A stretch of 64,000 nucleotides of DNA from Escherichia fergusonii ATCC 35469 (GCF_000026225.1 NC_011740.1:2790001-2854000); one strand, 5' to 3'. Positions 44,627-54,586 are shown, counted from the first letter of the stretch. The notes: generated by a model not told the origin, from the sequence alone. A program made the numbers and translations.

Positions 44627-45820
44627 TTAATGACGGCGCTGCCAAATCCAGAGCGCCGTTATTGCCAGTGCAAACAGTGTACCAAAACCAATGCCAATGG
44701 GTACGACCGGAATCCCCACCAATACCGCCAGCGAGTAAATACCTAACATCAGCAACATGGCACTGTTTTCGCCGAGGTTCTGTACTGCGATAGCATTACC
44801 CGCCCCAACGCTTTTTTTGCCTCGCTCTTGTAGCAACGCATTCAGTGGGACAACAAAAAAACCACCCAGGACACCAATCAACATTAACAACGCATAGGCG
44901 GGTAGCAGTTCATGTTGTAGCGAGAAAAACAGTACCACCACACCAATCAAGATCCCGGCAGGCATACAACGAGAGACCGTTTCCAGCGTCACCAGTTTTG
45001 CGGCTGCCCCCGCACCAAGCACAATACCAATCGCCACCATCGCGTTAAGATACGTTGGCGTCGCGTTGTCAGTGATCCCTAAAGCGACGGGCACCCACAA
45101 TACCAGCAGAAAACGTAATGTGACTCCCGCCCCCCAGAACAAACTGGTGCCCACCAGCGAGAAGCGAGTTTCACCGTTTTGCCACAATGAGGTGCAGGCA
45201 GATTTAAAACTACAGGTCATTTTAAGGACATTCCACGACTGCCCAGGACGCGCTGCTGCCAGTTTCGGAATGTAGATATTCGCTGCTACCGCCCCGGCAT
45301 ATGCCAGTGCACAAGCGGCCAATGCCACCAGCACATGCAAATCAGCCAGCACGCCACCAGCGACGGAACCCAGCAAAATCGCGGCAATCGTGGAGGCTTC
45401 CATCAGACCATTGGCTTTTACCAGTTTGTCTCCCGTGGTCAGCTCACCAAGGATGCCATATTTCGCCGGAGAATAAGCCGCAGCGCCAATGCCAACCAGC
45501 GTATAGCCAACAAATGGATTAAAACCAAAGCAAATACTGGCAGCCCCCAGCAGCTTCAGGCCATTGGCGAACATCATCACCCGACCTTTCGCAAAGCTAT
45601 CGGCCACCTGTCCCACAAACGGCGCAAACAGAATGTAAGCACCCACAAACACCATTTGCAGAACTGGCTGGCTCCATTCCGGGTAAAATTGTGCTTTCAG
45701 TAATGCCAGCGTGGCAAACAGTAGCGCGTTATCACCAAATGCAGAAAGAAACTGCGCGACGATAACGGCCTTCATCCCCTTCGACCATAGCGAAGTGTTA
45801 GTGTGCACTGACTCACTCAT
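44627..45820 (-). CDS. lplT: Lysophospholipid transporter LplT
   Basis: LplT (397 residues) is a 12-helix major-facilitator protein of the inner membrane that flips lysophosphatidylethanolamine inward for reacylation by Aas. Hydrophobic helices fill the sequence; motifs include VAQFLSAFGDNALLFATLAL at the N-terminus and PFVGQVADSFAKGRVM at the helix 2-3 loop. Its start overlaps the aas stop by 8 bases, so the pair is translationally coupled and acts as one lysophospholipid repair pathway. Confidence 0.97.
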   Translation of the reverse strand: MSESVHTNTSLWSKGMKAVIVAQFLSAFGDNALLFATLALLKAQFYPEWSQPVLQMVFVGAYILFAPFVGQVADSFAKGRVMMFANGLKLLGAASICFGFNPFVGYTLVGIGAAAYSPAKYGILGELTTGDKLVKANGLMEASTIAAILLGSVAGGVLADLHVLVALAACALAYAGAVAANIYIPKLAAARPGQSWNVLKMTCSFKSACTSLWQNGETRFSLVGTSLFWGAGVTLRFLLVLWVPVALGITDNATPTYLNAMVAIGIVLGAGAAAKLVTLETVSRCMPAGILIGVVVLFFSLQHELLPAYALLMLIGVLGGFFVVPLNALLQERGKKSVGAGNAIAVQNLGENSAMLLMLGIYSLAVLVGIPVVPIGIGFGTLFALAITALWIWQRRH

Positions 45821-47972
45821 TATGTTTTTCCGGCTCGTCGACCCAGCTTTTTAGTGTCACAAAGTCTGGCTTACCACTGCCCAACAGCGGCATCTGTTTC
45901 AGATAGCGAATATCGCGTGGTACAGCAAGTTCTGGTACACCGTGCTCGCGGGCGTATTGTTGCAGTTTGTCACGCGTCAGCTCGCTGTCGGTGGTGAACA
46001 GCACCAGTGCCTCACCTTTGCTGGCATCGCTCTTAATTGCGGTGGCGTGAACTTTATCAGGCGAAACCCCCAGTGCCAGTTGTTCAACCATTTCCAGTGA
46101 CACCATCTCCCCGGCAATTTTAGCAAAGCGTTTCGCCCGCCCCTGAATCTGCACAAACCCTTGCTCGTCAAAACGCACGATATCGCCAGTGTCATACCAG
46201 CCGCGTTCCAGCTCACCCTGGATATTCTCTGCGGTTGGCACTTCCAGCACGCCAGGTTTTTCCACCCGCAAGTAGCCATTCATGATATTTGGCCCTTTCA
46301 GTTGCAAACGCCCACCGTCTTCAATACCTGGCACTGCCAACAAGCGGGCATCCATTCCTGGCAGAATACGCCCGACAGTGCCCGGTTTGGCTGCCATCGG
46401 CACGTTGATAGAGACCACCGGCGCACATTCGGTAACGCCATAACCTTCGAGAATTCGCAGGCCAAATTTATCCTGCCAAAGCTGTTTGGTACTTTCTTGC
46501 AGTTTTTCTGCACCAGCCACCACATAGCGTAGGCGATAGAAATCATACGGGTTGGCAAAGCGCGCGTAATGACCGAGGAAAGTTGATGTGCCGAAAAGCA
46601 CTGTGCAATTACGGTCATACACCAGCTCCGGCACAATGCGATAGTGTAGCGGGCTTGGGTAAAGGAAGACTTCGGCACCTGTCAGTAAAGGAGTAAAAAG
46701 CCCCACCGTCAGACCAAAAGAGTGAAACAGCGGTAACGCCGACATAAAGCGGTCGTTGGTGGTGAAGTCGGCGATAGTTTTAATCTGCTCAACGTTTGCC
46801 AGAATGCTTTTATGGCTATGAACCACCCCTTTAGGATGACCTTCAGAACCAGAAGTAAAGAGAATTAACGCCTCTTCCTCGGGTTGCTGTTTTACCTGTG
46901 CCAGATGCGGCATTAATAAATGAGCAAAGATCCAGACTTTGTCTGTCAAGGTAACGTCGGCTTTCAGGTCTTCCAGATATATCCAACGAACCTGTGTGAG
47001 TTGTTCCGGCAGATGCCAGAGTTTGCCTTTATCAAGGAACTGGCGAGAGGTGAAAATAGTTTTGATTTCAGCGGCAGTGATAGCACTGGTTAGCCCTTTT
47101 ACGCCGGCGGTGTAGTTCATCATTGCCGGGATACGGCGACGGGCAATGGCCCCGAAAATCACCGCTGCGCTAATACCTGCATTGGGTAGCATTAAGCCGA
47201 TTCTTTCCCCTTCTGCACTGTACTTCTCAAGAATACGCCCGACAAACAGCGTCTTGGTGAGTAATTTTCGATAGCTGTCCGGGGTAAAATTGACATCTTC
47301 AACGCAATTTTTTCCGCCACCGTAGCGGTGCATAGCTCCCAATAACGATTCATACAGCGTTTCACGTGGACGCACGGCCATCCGCGCTTCCATCATGATC
47401 TGGTGCAGCATTTCGCCCGCGATTTTACGGCGATCGCGCGCTCGTGGCGCATCCGGCATCGGCACATGAGTTGGTGGCAAAATATGCAGATGAATCTTCG
47501 GGAACAATCGACGTTTGACCAGACCTTTCAGACGGCTGAAATGAGTTAATTCAGCCCCTTCAATACGAACTGGAACGACCGTCGCGCCTGATTTTGCTGC
47601 CACAAAACCCGCACCATCGTATATCTTCATCAGCGAACCGGTTACTGTGATTCTCCCTTCCGGAAAAATTACCACCGGGCGCCCCTGTTCTACCAGACGC
47701 ACCAGATGTTTAATCGCCATCGGTTTGGTGGGGTCCAGCGGTACAAAGTCGATAAGGGATTGTAACCAGCGCATATACCACTGCTGGCTGATGGATGTGT
47801 ACACGGCAAACACCGGGCGCACAGGTAAAAACAGCGCCAGCAAGATGCCATCAATAAAGGAAACATGGTTTGGTGTGATGAGCACACGCTCACCTTTTAG
47901 TGCCGCTGGGTCTCCCGTGACCTGAACACGGTATAACACCTGACATAATTTACGAAAAAAGCCGAAAAGCAT
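45813..47972 (-). CDS. aas: Acyl-ACP synthetase / 2-acylglycerophosphoethanolamine acyltransferase
   Basis: Aas (719 residues) activates fatty acids on its bound acyl carrier protein and transfers them to lysophosphatidylethanolamine at the inner face of the membrane. The N-terminal PlsC-type domain has the HX4D motif in ITPNHVSFIDGIL (near 36) and FPEGRIT. The C-terminal AMP-binding domain shows LILFTSGSEGHPKGVVHSHK. ATG 47972 is chosen because GGGAG precedes it and the product then has K-12 length; the frame's 57-codon upstream extension overlaps omrA and is not coding. It is coupled to lplT. Confidence 0.97.
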   Translation of the reverse strand: MLFGFFRKLCQVLYRVQVTGDPAALKGERVLITPNHVSFIDGILLALFLPVRPVFAVYTSISQQWYMRWLQSLIDFVPLDPTKPMAIKHLVRLVEQGRPVVIFPEGRITVTGSLMKIYDGAGFVAAKSGATVVPVRIEGAELTHFSRLKGLVKRRLFPKIHLHILPPTHVPMPDAPRARDRRKIAGEMLHQIMMEARMAVRPRETLYESLLGAMHRYGGGKNCVEDVNFTPDSYRKLLTKTLFVGRILEKYSAEGERIGLMLPNAGISAAVIFGAIARRRIPAMMNYTAGVKGLTSAITAAEIKTIFTSRQFLDKGKLWHLPEQLTQVRWIYLEDLKADVTLTDKVWIFAHLLMPHLAQVKQQPEEEALILFTSGSEGHPKGVVHSHKSILANVEQIKTIADFTTNDRFMSALPLFHSFGLTVGLFTPLLTGAEVFLYPSPLHYRIVPELVYDRNCTVLFGTSTFLGHYARFANPYDFYRLRYVVAGAEKLQESTKQLWQDKFGLRILEGYGVTECAPVVSINVPMAAKPGTVGRILPGMDARLLAVPGIEDGGRLQLKGPNIMNGYLRVEKPGVLEVPTAENIQGELERGWYDTGDIVRFDEQGFVQIQGRAKRFAKIAGEMVSLEMVEQLALGVSPDKVHATAIKSDASKGEALVLFTTDSELTRDKLQQYAREHGVPELAVPRDIRYLKQMPLLGSGKPDFVTLKSWVDEPEKHNE

Positions 47973-48065
47973 ATCAACTCCCTTTGCAGAATATTCAGAA
48001 AAAACGAATGAAGGCAGATTACACGAGAAGAGGATTGGAATGCGAGCAAGAGAAAAAATGAGGCG

Positions 48066-48153
48066 AAAAAAAACCTGCGCATCCGCGCAGGTTGGTGCAA
48101 GAGACAGGGTACGAAGCGCGTACCGAATAATCTCACCAATCAATACCTCTGGG
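48066..48153 (-). ncRNA. omrA: Small RNA OmrA
   Basis: On the minus strand the 88-base RNA begins CCCAGAGGTATTGATTGGTG and ends with the terminator stem CCTGCGC-GGAT-GCGCAGG and eight U. The 5' segment is the conserved base-pairing seed. OmrA is induced by EnvZ-OmpR and, with Hfq, represses outer membrane and curli genes such as ompT, cirA, fecA, csgD and ompR. It lies between aas and galR as in E. coli, and length matches. Confidence 0.97.
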
Positions 48154-48268
48154 ATCTTGATTGTGGTCTCAATGAAGCCTCTACGCCAGCGAGAAAACGC
48201 AAAGGAATGAAGGGAAATGCAACCAGGTGTGTAAATTATCGCTTACTGTTACAGTTACATGAATGCAT

Positions 48269-48351
48269 AAAAAAAACCTGCGCATCTGCGCAGGTTGGTG
48301 TAATTCAAGTGGTCAACTTTATAGTTGACACCACCTATCAATACCTCTGGG
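48269..48351 (-). ncRNA. omrB: Small RNA OmrB
   Basis: The 83-base minus-strand RNA shares with OmrA the 5' seed CCCAGAGGTATTGAT and the 3' terminator (CCTGCGC-AGAT-GCGCAGG plus eight U). The middle (GTCAACTATAAAGTTGAC, a 7-bp stem) differs from OmrA and also from the K-12 OmrB centre I remember. It is a tandem duplicate of omrA separated by 115 bases, OmpR-dependent and Hfq-binding in E. coli. The conserved ends suggest the same mRNA targets. Confidence 0.96.
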
Positions 48352-48566
48352 ATCTCCAATGTAGCAAGCCGCGCTTCGTTGTCACCAGCACACAATCGCA
48401 ACAGCGCATCGCAAAGTGTAACCAAAGGTTTGTATTCTCTGGTTTCTGTCTTACTTTTAACGATATGACGCACATTTCCTTCTCCCCGCGCCGTAAGCCC
48501 CTTGAACACGCCATCATTTTCCGTAACACTGGCACAATGTAAGCGTTTACCCACAAAGGTATTTTC

Positions 48567-49595
48567 ATGGCGACAATAAAGGATGTAGCCCGACTGGCTG
48601 GTGTTTCAGTCGCCACCGTCTCTCGCGTTATTAATGGTTCCCCAAAAGCAAGCGAAGCATCGCGGATTGCGGTGCAAAGCGCAATGGAATCGCTCAGCTA
48701 CCATCCAAATGCTAATGCACGTGCATTGGCCCAACAGGCAACTGAAACTGTCGGTCTGGTGGTAGGTGATGTTTCCGATCCCTTTTTCGGTGCGATGGTA
48801 AAAGCGGTTGAGCAGGTGGCCTATAACACCGGCAATTTTCTGCTGATTGGTAATGGTTACCACGATGAGCAAAAAGAGCGCCAGGCTATTGAGCAACTAA
48901 TGCGCCATCGCTGTGCCGCACTGGTCGTACACGCCAAAATGATCCCGGATGAAGACCTGGCGTCATTAATGAAACAAATGCCGGGGATGGTATTGATCAA
49001 CCGAATTCTTCCTGGGTTTGAGAATCGTTGCATCGCCCTGGACGATCGCTACGGGGCATGGCTGGCAACGCGCCACTTAATTCAGCAGGGCCATACACGG
49101 ATTGGCTATCTCTGTTCTAATCATTCCATTTCTGACGCCGAAGATCGTTTGCAAGGTTATTACGACGCCCTTGCAGAAAGCGGTATTACGGCGAATGACA
49201 GGCTGGTGACATTTGGTGAACCAGATGAAAGTGGTGGTGAACAGGCGATGACTGAATTGTTGGGGCGGGGAAGAAATTTCACTGCCGTGGCCTGTTATAA
49301 CGACTCAATGGCTGCTGGCGCGATGGGTGTTCTCAATGACAATGGCATCGACGTACCTGGCGAGATCTCACTGATTGGTTTCGATGATGTACTGGTATCA
49401 CGCTACGTCCGCCCACGCTTAACCACCGTGCGTTATCCGGTGGTGACGATGGCAACCCAGGCCGCAGAACTGGCACTGGCGCTGGCAGAAAAACGTCCGC
49501 TCCCGGAAGTCACGCACGTTTTCATCCCTACCCTGGTGCGCAGGCACTCCGTGACGCCGCCACTGGAAGCCAGTCATTCAGCTTCCAGCAACTGA
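48567..49595 (+). CDS. galR: Galactose operon repressor GalR
   Basis: GalR (342 residues) is the LacI-family repressor of galETKM and galP, inactivated by galactose. The N-terminal helix-turn-helix and hinge MATIKDVARLAGVSVATVSR through residue 60 is intact, and the periplasmic-binding-like core (TVGLVVGDVSDPFFGAMVKA, LIGFDDVLVSRYVRPRLTTV) follows. It is monocistronic, downstream of omrA/omrB and convergent with lysA, with only 14 bases between their stops. Confidence 0.98.
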   Translation: MATIKDVARLAGVSVATVSRVINGSPKASEASRIAVQSAMESLSYHPNANARALAQQATETVGLVVGDVSDPFFGAMVKAVEQVAYNTGNFLLIGNGYHDEQKERQAIEQLMRHRCAALVVHAKMIPDEDLASLMKQMPGMVLINRILPGFENRCIALDDRYGAWLATRHLIQQGHTRIGYLCSNHSISDAEDRLQGYYDALAESGITANDRLVTFGEPDESGGEQAMTELLGRGRNFTAVACYNDSMAAGAMGVLNDNGIDVPGEISLIGFDDVLVSRYVRPRLTTVRYPVVTMATQAAELALALAEKRPLPEVTHVFIPTLVRRHSVTPPLEASHSASSN

Positions 49596-49609
49596 ACACA
49601 AGCTGGCAC

Positions 49610-50872
49610 TCAGATTAACTCCAGTGCCAGTAACTCCTCAATAGTTTGGCGACGACGAATTAACCGCGCCTGACCATTATCAAACAGTACTTCTGGCAGT
49701 AACGGGCGGCTGTTGTAATTCGATGACATCGATGCGCCATAGGCGCCCGTGTCATGCAATACCAGATAATCACCCGGCGCAACTTGTGGAAGTTCACGCG
49801 TTTCGACAGTGCCCCCCTCCTGCTGCGTGAAAACATCGCCGGACTCACACAACGGCCCCGCCACTACAGTTTCCACCACTGGCGTATTGTCAAATGATCG
49901 TCCGTCTGCCGCCAGTGCAGTAATTCGGTGATAACTGCCATACATTGCAGGGCGCATTAAGTCGTTGAATCCTGCATCAATCAACACGAAGTGGCGACGC
50001 CCCATCTGTTTCACGCTTCGTACCTGGGCGATTAATACGCCGGATTGTGCTACCAGAAAACGTCCTGGTTCGATTTCCAGCTTCACCCGATGCCCAAGAT
50101 GATGAGCAATTTGCTCACGAGCAGCATTCCACAAACCAAAATAGTGTTCGGTATCCACGGCCTCTTCGCCGTCACGATACGGGATCGACAATCCACCACC
50201 AGCAGATATCGCCTCCAGCTCCTGACCAAACTCAATGACCTGACTCACCATAGCCCCACAGACCTGTTCCAGATGCGCGTAATCGACACCGGAACCAATA
50301 TGCATATGAATCCCCACAAGTTTCAACTCATAGCGTGCAATCACTGCCAGTGCTGCAGGCAAATCGGTATGCCAAATCCCATGCTTACTGTTCTCGCCGC
50401 CGGTGTTCGTTTTCTGGCTGTGCCCGTGACCAAAGCCAGGATTGACCCGCAGCCAGACACGATGCCCTGGCGAAACCTGCCCTAATTGCTCCAGCATATC
50501 GACAGATCCGGCATTTACCGGAATACGCAGCTCGCTGACCCGTGCCAGAGTCGCGCTATCAATCACATCAGCGGTAAAGACAATATCGTCCGGTGAAGTC
50601 AAAGGATCGTACCCGGCAGCCAATGCTCGTTCGATCTCGCCCAGCGATACGGAATCAACCTTCACTCCTTGCTCACGCATCAGACGTAGAATATGAATAT
50701 TGGAACATGCCTTCTGGGCAAAGCGCACCACATCAAACTGCTTCAGTGCCGCGATCTGTCGGCGGATGATTTGTGCATCGTATACCCATACCGGGCAACC
50801 AAATTCGGCAGGCAGTGTCAGCAGATTTTCAGCGGTCAAATCACTGGCAGCACAGGTCAGTAAGTGTGGCAT
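49610..50872 (-). CDS. lysA: Diaminopimelate decarboxylase
   Basis: LysA (420 residues) decarboxylates meso-diaminopimelate to lysine using PLP, the last step of lysine synthesis. The PLP lysine is in VRFAQKACSNIHILRLM (near residue 54), the PLP phosphate site in SAGGGLSIPY, the substrate Cys in GPLCESGD and the Tyr in HDTGAYGASM. It is divergent from lysR across about 110 bases, the regulatory region where LysR activates lysA when lysine is low. Start and length equal K-12. Confidence 0.98.
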   Translation of the reverse strand: MPHLLTCAASDLTAENLLTLPAEFGCPVWVYDAQIIRRQIAALKQFDVVRFAQKACSNIHILRLMREQGVKVDSVSLGEIERALAAGYDPLTSPDDIVFTADVIDSATLARVSELRIPVNAGSVDMLEQLGQVSPGHRVWLRVNPGFGHGHSQKTNTGGENSKHGIWHTDLPAALAVIARYELKLVGIHMHIGSGVDYAHLEQVCGAMVSQVIEFGQELEAISAGGGLSIPYRDGEEAVDTEHYFGLWNAAREQIAHHLGHRVKLEIEPGRFLVAQSGVLIAQVRSVKQMGRRHFVLIDAGFNDLMRPAMYGSYHRITALAADGRSFDNTPVVETVVAGPLCESGDVFTQQEGGTVETRELPQVAPGDYLVLHDTGAYGASMSSNYNSRPLLPEVLFDNGQARLIRRRQTIEELLALELI

Positions 50873-50981
50873 TTGTGGCTCCTCTTTTTTTTATGATTAC
50901 GCCACAGGAAAAACCGAATAAAAAATATCGTTTTTTCGTAAGTCTATGCAAAAATGATATGGATTAATGCTGGAGAAAATA

Positions 50982-51917
50982 ATGGCTGCCGTCACTCTAC
51001 GTCATATAGAAATATTCCACGCGGTGATGACCGCCGGAAGCCTGACCGAAGCGGCTCGTTTGCTGCATACTTCGCAACCGACGGTCAGCCGGGAACTGGC
51101 ACGGTGTGAAAAATTGCTCGGGCTAAAGCTCTTTGAGCGAACACGTGGACGCTTACACCCAACGGTGCAAGGTTTGCGCTTGTTTGAAGAAGTGCAACGT
51201 TCATGGTATGGGCTGGATCGCATTGTGAGTGCGGCAGAAAGCCTGCGTGAATTTCGTCAGGGCGAGCTTTCTATTGTCTGTCTGCCAGTTTTTTCCCAAT
51301 CCTTACTACCGCCGCTATTGCAGCCATTTCTCGCCCGCTACCCGGATGTCAGTTTAAATGTTGTTCCTCAGGAGTCACCGTTACTGGAAGAGTGGCTATC
51401 TGCCCAACGTCACGATCTGGGATTAACAGAAACGCTGCATACGCCTGCGGGAACTGAGCGTACGGAGTTGCTTTCCCTGGATGAAGTCTGCGTCTTACCG
51501 CCGGGGCATCCGCTGGCAGCAAAACATTGTTTAACGCCTCAGGATTTTCAGGGAGAGAACTATATCAGTCTCTCCCGCACTGACAGTTACCGTCAGTTGC
51601 TGGATAGTTTATTTACAGAGCATCAGGTGAAACGGCGGATGGTCGTTGAAACACACAGTGCCGCGTCAGTATGTGCGATGGTACGTGCAGGTGCTGGGGT
51701 TTCTGTCGTAAACCCACTCACTGCGCTGGATTATGCTGCCAGTGGCGTGGAAGTACGTCGTTTTAGTATTGCCGTGCCATTCACGATAAGTCTGATTCGC
51801 CCCTTGCACCGCCCCTCTTCTGCACTGGTCGATGCTTTTAGTGAACACTTACAAACCAGCTTACAGGGCCTGGTAACTTCACTTGATGCCATCCTGCAAG
51901 GTGCAAAGCAACATTAA
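50982..51917 (+). CDS. lysR: LysR transcriptional activator of lysA
   Basis: LysR (311 residues) is the founding LTTR: N-terminal winged helix MAAVTLRHIEIFHAVMTAGS and TEAARLLHTSQPTVSRELAR, then a diaminopimelate/lysine-sensing domain. ATG 50982 has GGAG at 50970-50973; an ATG at 50967 in frame would add five residues but lacks spacing. The last dozen residues (DAILQGAKQH) differ from K-12, and the stop is only 4 bases from the yqeF stop. In K-12, ygeA, araE and the kdu genes lie between. Confidence 0.96.
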   Translation: MAAVTLRHIEIFHAVMTAGSLTEAARLLHTSQPTVSRELARCEKLLGLKLFERTRGRLHPTVQGLRLFEEVQRSWYGLDRIVSAAESLREFRQGELSIVCLPVFSQSLLPPLLQPFLARYPDVSLNVVPQESPLLEEWLSAQRHDLGLTETLHTPAGTERTELLSLDEVCVLPPGHPLAAKHCLTPQDFQGENYISLSRTDSYRQLLDSLFTEHQVKRRMVVETHSAASVCAMVRAGAGVSVVNPLTALDYAASGVEVRRFSIAVPFTISLIRPLHRPSSALVDAFSEHLQTSLQGLVTSLDAILQGAKQH

Positions 51918-51921
51918 CGGC

Positions 51922-53103
51922 TTATTCGTCGCGCTCTATCGTTAAAGCCACGCCCTGACCACCGCCGATGCAAAGCGTCGCCAGCCCTTTACGCGCTTTG
52001 CGTTTGACCATTTCATGGACGAGGGAAACCAGAATTCGGCAACCCGATGCGCCTATAGGGTGTCCCAAAGCAATTGCACCGCCGTTAACATTGACCCGGC
52101 GTTCATCCCACTCCAGCATTTTCCCTACCGATAATGCCTGAGCAGCAAAAGCTTCATTTGCTTCAATCAGGTCAACATCCGCGAGCTGCCAGCCTACACG
52201 TTCAAGGCAACGACGAGTGGCATAAACGGGGGCTATCCCCATCAGCGCCGGATCAACCCCTACACTGGCAAAAGAACGAATACGCGCAAGGATCGGCAAA
52301 TTAAGTTCCAGGGCTTTCGCTTCACTCATCATCATGACTGCCGCTGCGCCATCATTCATAGAAGAAGCATTGCCCGCAGTGACCGAGCCCATCTGCTCAA
52401 AAGCAGGATTTAGCTGTGCCAGTCCTTCTGCACTGGCATCGGTACGTGGCTGTTCATCGGTATCGACCCGCAGCAACTGCCCTTCACGTTCGATGACTAC
52501 CGGTACGATTTCAGCCTGGAATCGGCCACTATCGATGGCAGCACGTGCCTTTTGCTGGGAACTCAGGGCGTATGCATCCTGTAACTCACGGCTGATACCA
52601 TATTCACGCGCCAGATTTTCCGCCGTCACGCCAATATGATAATCATTAAACGCATCCCACAAACCGTCATGCACAAGGCTGTCAACCAGTTGACTGTTAC
52701 CAAGTTGCGCACCAGTTCGGCTATCGGTCAATACATGCGGCGCGCGGCTCATATTCTCCTGGCCGCCCGCAATAACGATATCAGCCTCGCCGCACTGGAT
52801 TGCCTGAGTGGCAAGATGAAGCGCTTTCAGACCGGAACCGCAAACGTCGTTGATAGTTATAGCTGAGACGGTATTCGGCAGGCCACCTTTAATTGCTGAC
52901 TGTCGGGCGGGGTTTTGCCCTGCTCCGGCAGTGAGTACCTGCCCCAGAATCACCTCATCAATGGCATTGCCATCCACGCCTGTTTTTTCCAGCAGGGCGT
53001 GTATTACCCGGCTACCCAGCTCGACCGCAGAATGACGTGACAACGCCCCCTGAAAACATCCAATGGGTGTGCGCAACGCCCCGACTATCACGACCTCTTT
53101 CAT
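51922..53103 (-). CDS. yqeF: Acetyl-CoA acetyltransferase (thiolase) YqeF
   Basis: YqeF (393 residues) is a thiolase-family acetyl-CoA C-acetyltransferase. The acyl-bearing Cys is in INDVCGSGLKALHLATQAIQ (near residue 88), the His in VNGGAIALGHPIGASG (near 348), and the second Cys in LATLCIGGGQGVAL (near 378). It can condense or cleave acetoacetyl-CoA; its physiological role is not settled, as AtoB is the main enzyme. It is divergent from yqeG across about 240 bases and directly convergent with lysR. Confidence 0.95.
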   Translation of the reverse strand: MKEVVIVGALRTPIGCFQGALSRHSAVELGSRVIHALLEKTGVDGNAIDEVILGQVLTAGAGQNPARQSAIKGGLPNTVSAITINDVCGSGLKALHLATQAIQCGEADIVIAGGQENMSRAPHVLTDSRTGAQLGNSQLVDSLVHDGLWDAFNDYHIGVTAENLAREYGISRELQDAYALSSQQKARAAIDSGRFQAEIVPVVIEREGQLLRVDTDEQPRTDASAEGLAQLNPAFEQMGSVTAGNASSMNDGAAAVMMMSEAKALELNLPILARIRSFASVGVDPALMGIAPVYATRRCLERVGWQLADVDLIEANEAFAAQALSVGKMLEWDERRVNVNGGAIALGHPIGASGCRILVSLVHEMVKRKARKGLATLCIGGGQGVALTIERDE

Positions 53104-53346
53104 TACGACCTCTGCACAAATTGACCCGCCAATAATAGATTATTGTTAATGACAGTTATCTTGTTTGTGCAAAAACGGTGATTTTTATCACAAGATATTT
53201 ACATTTCCACTTTCATCTTCGTGTCATGCGGCAAGCCAGAGAAAGCTCATAGCAATGGAGTTCTATCCTTTAATCTCCCACATCATGCTCAGTTTGTGAT
53301 AAATTCCGCTCCGTTTTGTTTAATTTATGGTTGAAACATTCAAATA

Positions 53347-54576
53347 ATGTCAAAAATCTGGTCAAAAGATGAAACTCTCTGGAGTTTCGCACTCTATGGT
53401 ACTGCCGTTGGAGCAGGAACTTTGTTTCTTCCCATTCAGCTCGGCTCTGCGGGGGCTGTAGTACTGTTTATTACTGCCCTGGTCGCCTGGCCACTAACCT
53501 ACTGGCCGCATAAAGCATTGTGCCAGTTCATCCTTTCATCTCACACTTCAGCTGGCGAAGGTATTACTGGCGCGGTAACGCATTACTATGGAAAGAAAAT
53601 CGGCAATTTAATTACCACATTGTATTTCATTGCTTTTTTTGTGGTGGTTTTGATTTATGCCGTTGCCATTACCAACTCATTGACTGAGCAGCTGGCAAAA
53701 CATATCGAGATCAATTTCAGTATCCGCATGTTAGTCAGCCTGGCAGTCGTGCTGATTCTGAATTTGATCTTCCTGATGGGCCGCCATGCCACAATTCGGG
53801 TGATGGGCTTTTTAGTCTTCCCACTCATTGGCTACTTTTTATTTCTGTCGTTATATCTCACCGGCAGTTGGCAACCGACGTTGCTAACCGGGCAAATGAC
53901 AGTTGATAAAGAGACGATTCATCAAATCTGGATCTCTATTCCGGTAATGGTGTTTGCTTTTAGTCACACGCCGATTATTTCTACCTTTGCCATAGACAGA
54001 GAGGAGAAATACGGCGAACAGGCGATGAATAAATGTAAGAAAATAATGAAGGTGGCTTATCTTATCATCTGCCTGAGCGTACTATTTTTTGTCTTTAGTT
54101 GCTTGCTGGCCATTCCACCGGCTTATATTGAAACAGCTAAAAATGAAGGGGTAACCATATTATCGGCCCTTGCTATGATGCCAAATGCGCCCGCCTGGCT
54201 TTCTATTTCTGGCATTATCGTTGCCGTTGTTGCCATGTCGAAGTCATTCCTTGGCACCTATTTTGGTGTTATTGAAGGTGCAACGGAAGTGATGAACAAC
54301 TCGCTGCAAAAAATTGGCATCCATAAAAGTCGTGCATTTAACCGCATCATGTCGATTCTGGTGATCTCACTGATTACGTTTATCGTCTGCTGCATTAATC
54401 CCAATGCAATTTCGATGATCTATGCAATCAGCGGACCACTGATTGCGATGATTTTGTTTATCATGCCGACGCTGTCAACGTATTTGATTCCGGCACTGAA
54501 ACCCCATCGCTCGCTGGGTAATCTGATTACTCTGATTGTTGGCCTACTTTGTGTGTCTGTGATGTTCTTCGGTTAA
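53347..54576 (+). CDS. yqeG: Amino acid transporter YqeG (HAAAP/STP family)
   Basis: YqeG (409 residues) is an 11-helix inner-membrane proton or sodium symporter of the hydroxy/aromatic amino acid permease family, related to SdaC and TdcC. The family start WSFALYGTAVGAGTLFLPIQ and the conserved IPVMVFAFSHTPIISTFA are visible. The exact substrate is unproven, serine or threonine being likely. Length equals K-12. A perfect terminator follows. Confidence 0.95.
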   Translation: MSKIWSKDETLWSFALYGTAVGAGTLFLPIQLGSAGAVVLFITALVAWPLTYWPHKALCQFILSSHTSAGEGITGAVTHYYGKKIGNLITTLYFIAFFVVVLIYAVAITNSLTEQLAKHIEINFSIRMLVSLAVVLILNLIFLMGRHATIRVMGFLVFPLIGYFLFLSLYLTGSWQPTLLTGQMTVDKETIHQIWISIPVMVFAFSHTPIISTFAIDREEKYGEQAMNKCKKIMKVAYLIICLSVLFFVFSCLLAIPPAYIETAKNEGVTILSALAMMPNAPAWLSISGIIVAVVAMSKSFLGTYFGVIEGATEVMNNSLQKIGIHKSRAFNRIMSILVISLITFIVCCINPNAISMIYAISGPLIAMILFIMPTLSTYLIPALKPHRSLGNLITLIVGLLCVSVMFFG

Positions 54577-54586
54577 CATAACAAAA

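Noticed and set aside
47973..48143. 57-codon N-terminal extension of aas
   Set aside because: It lies in omrA and the aas leader; the conserved start with GGGAG is at 47972.
48066..48351. Tandem GC hairpins as a possible CRISPR or riboswitch
   Set aside because: They are the terminators of omrA and omrB, two known small RNAs.
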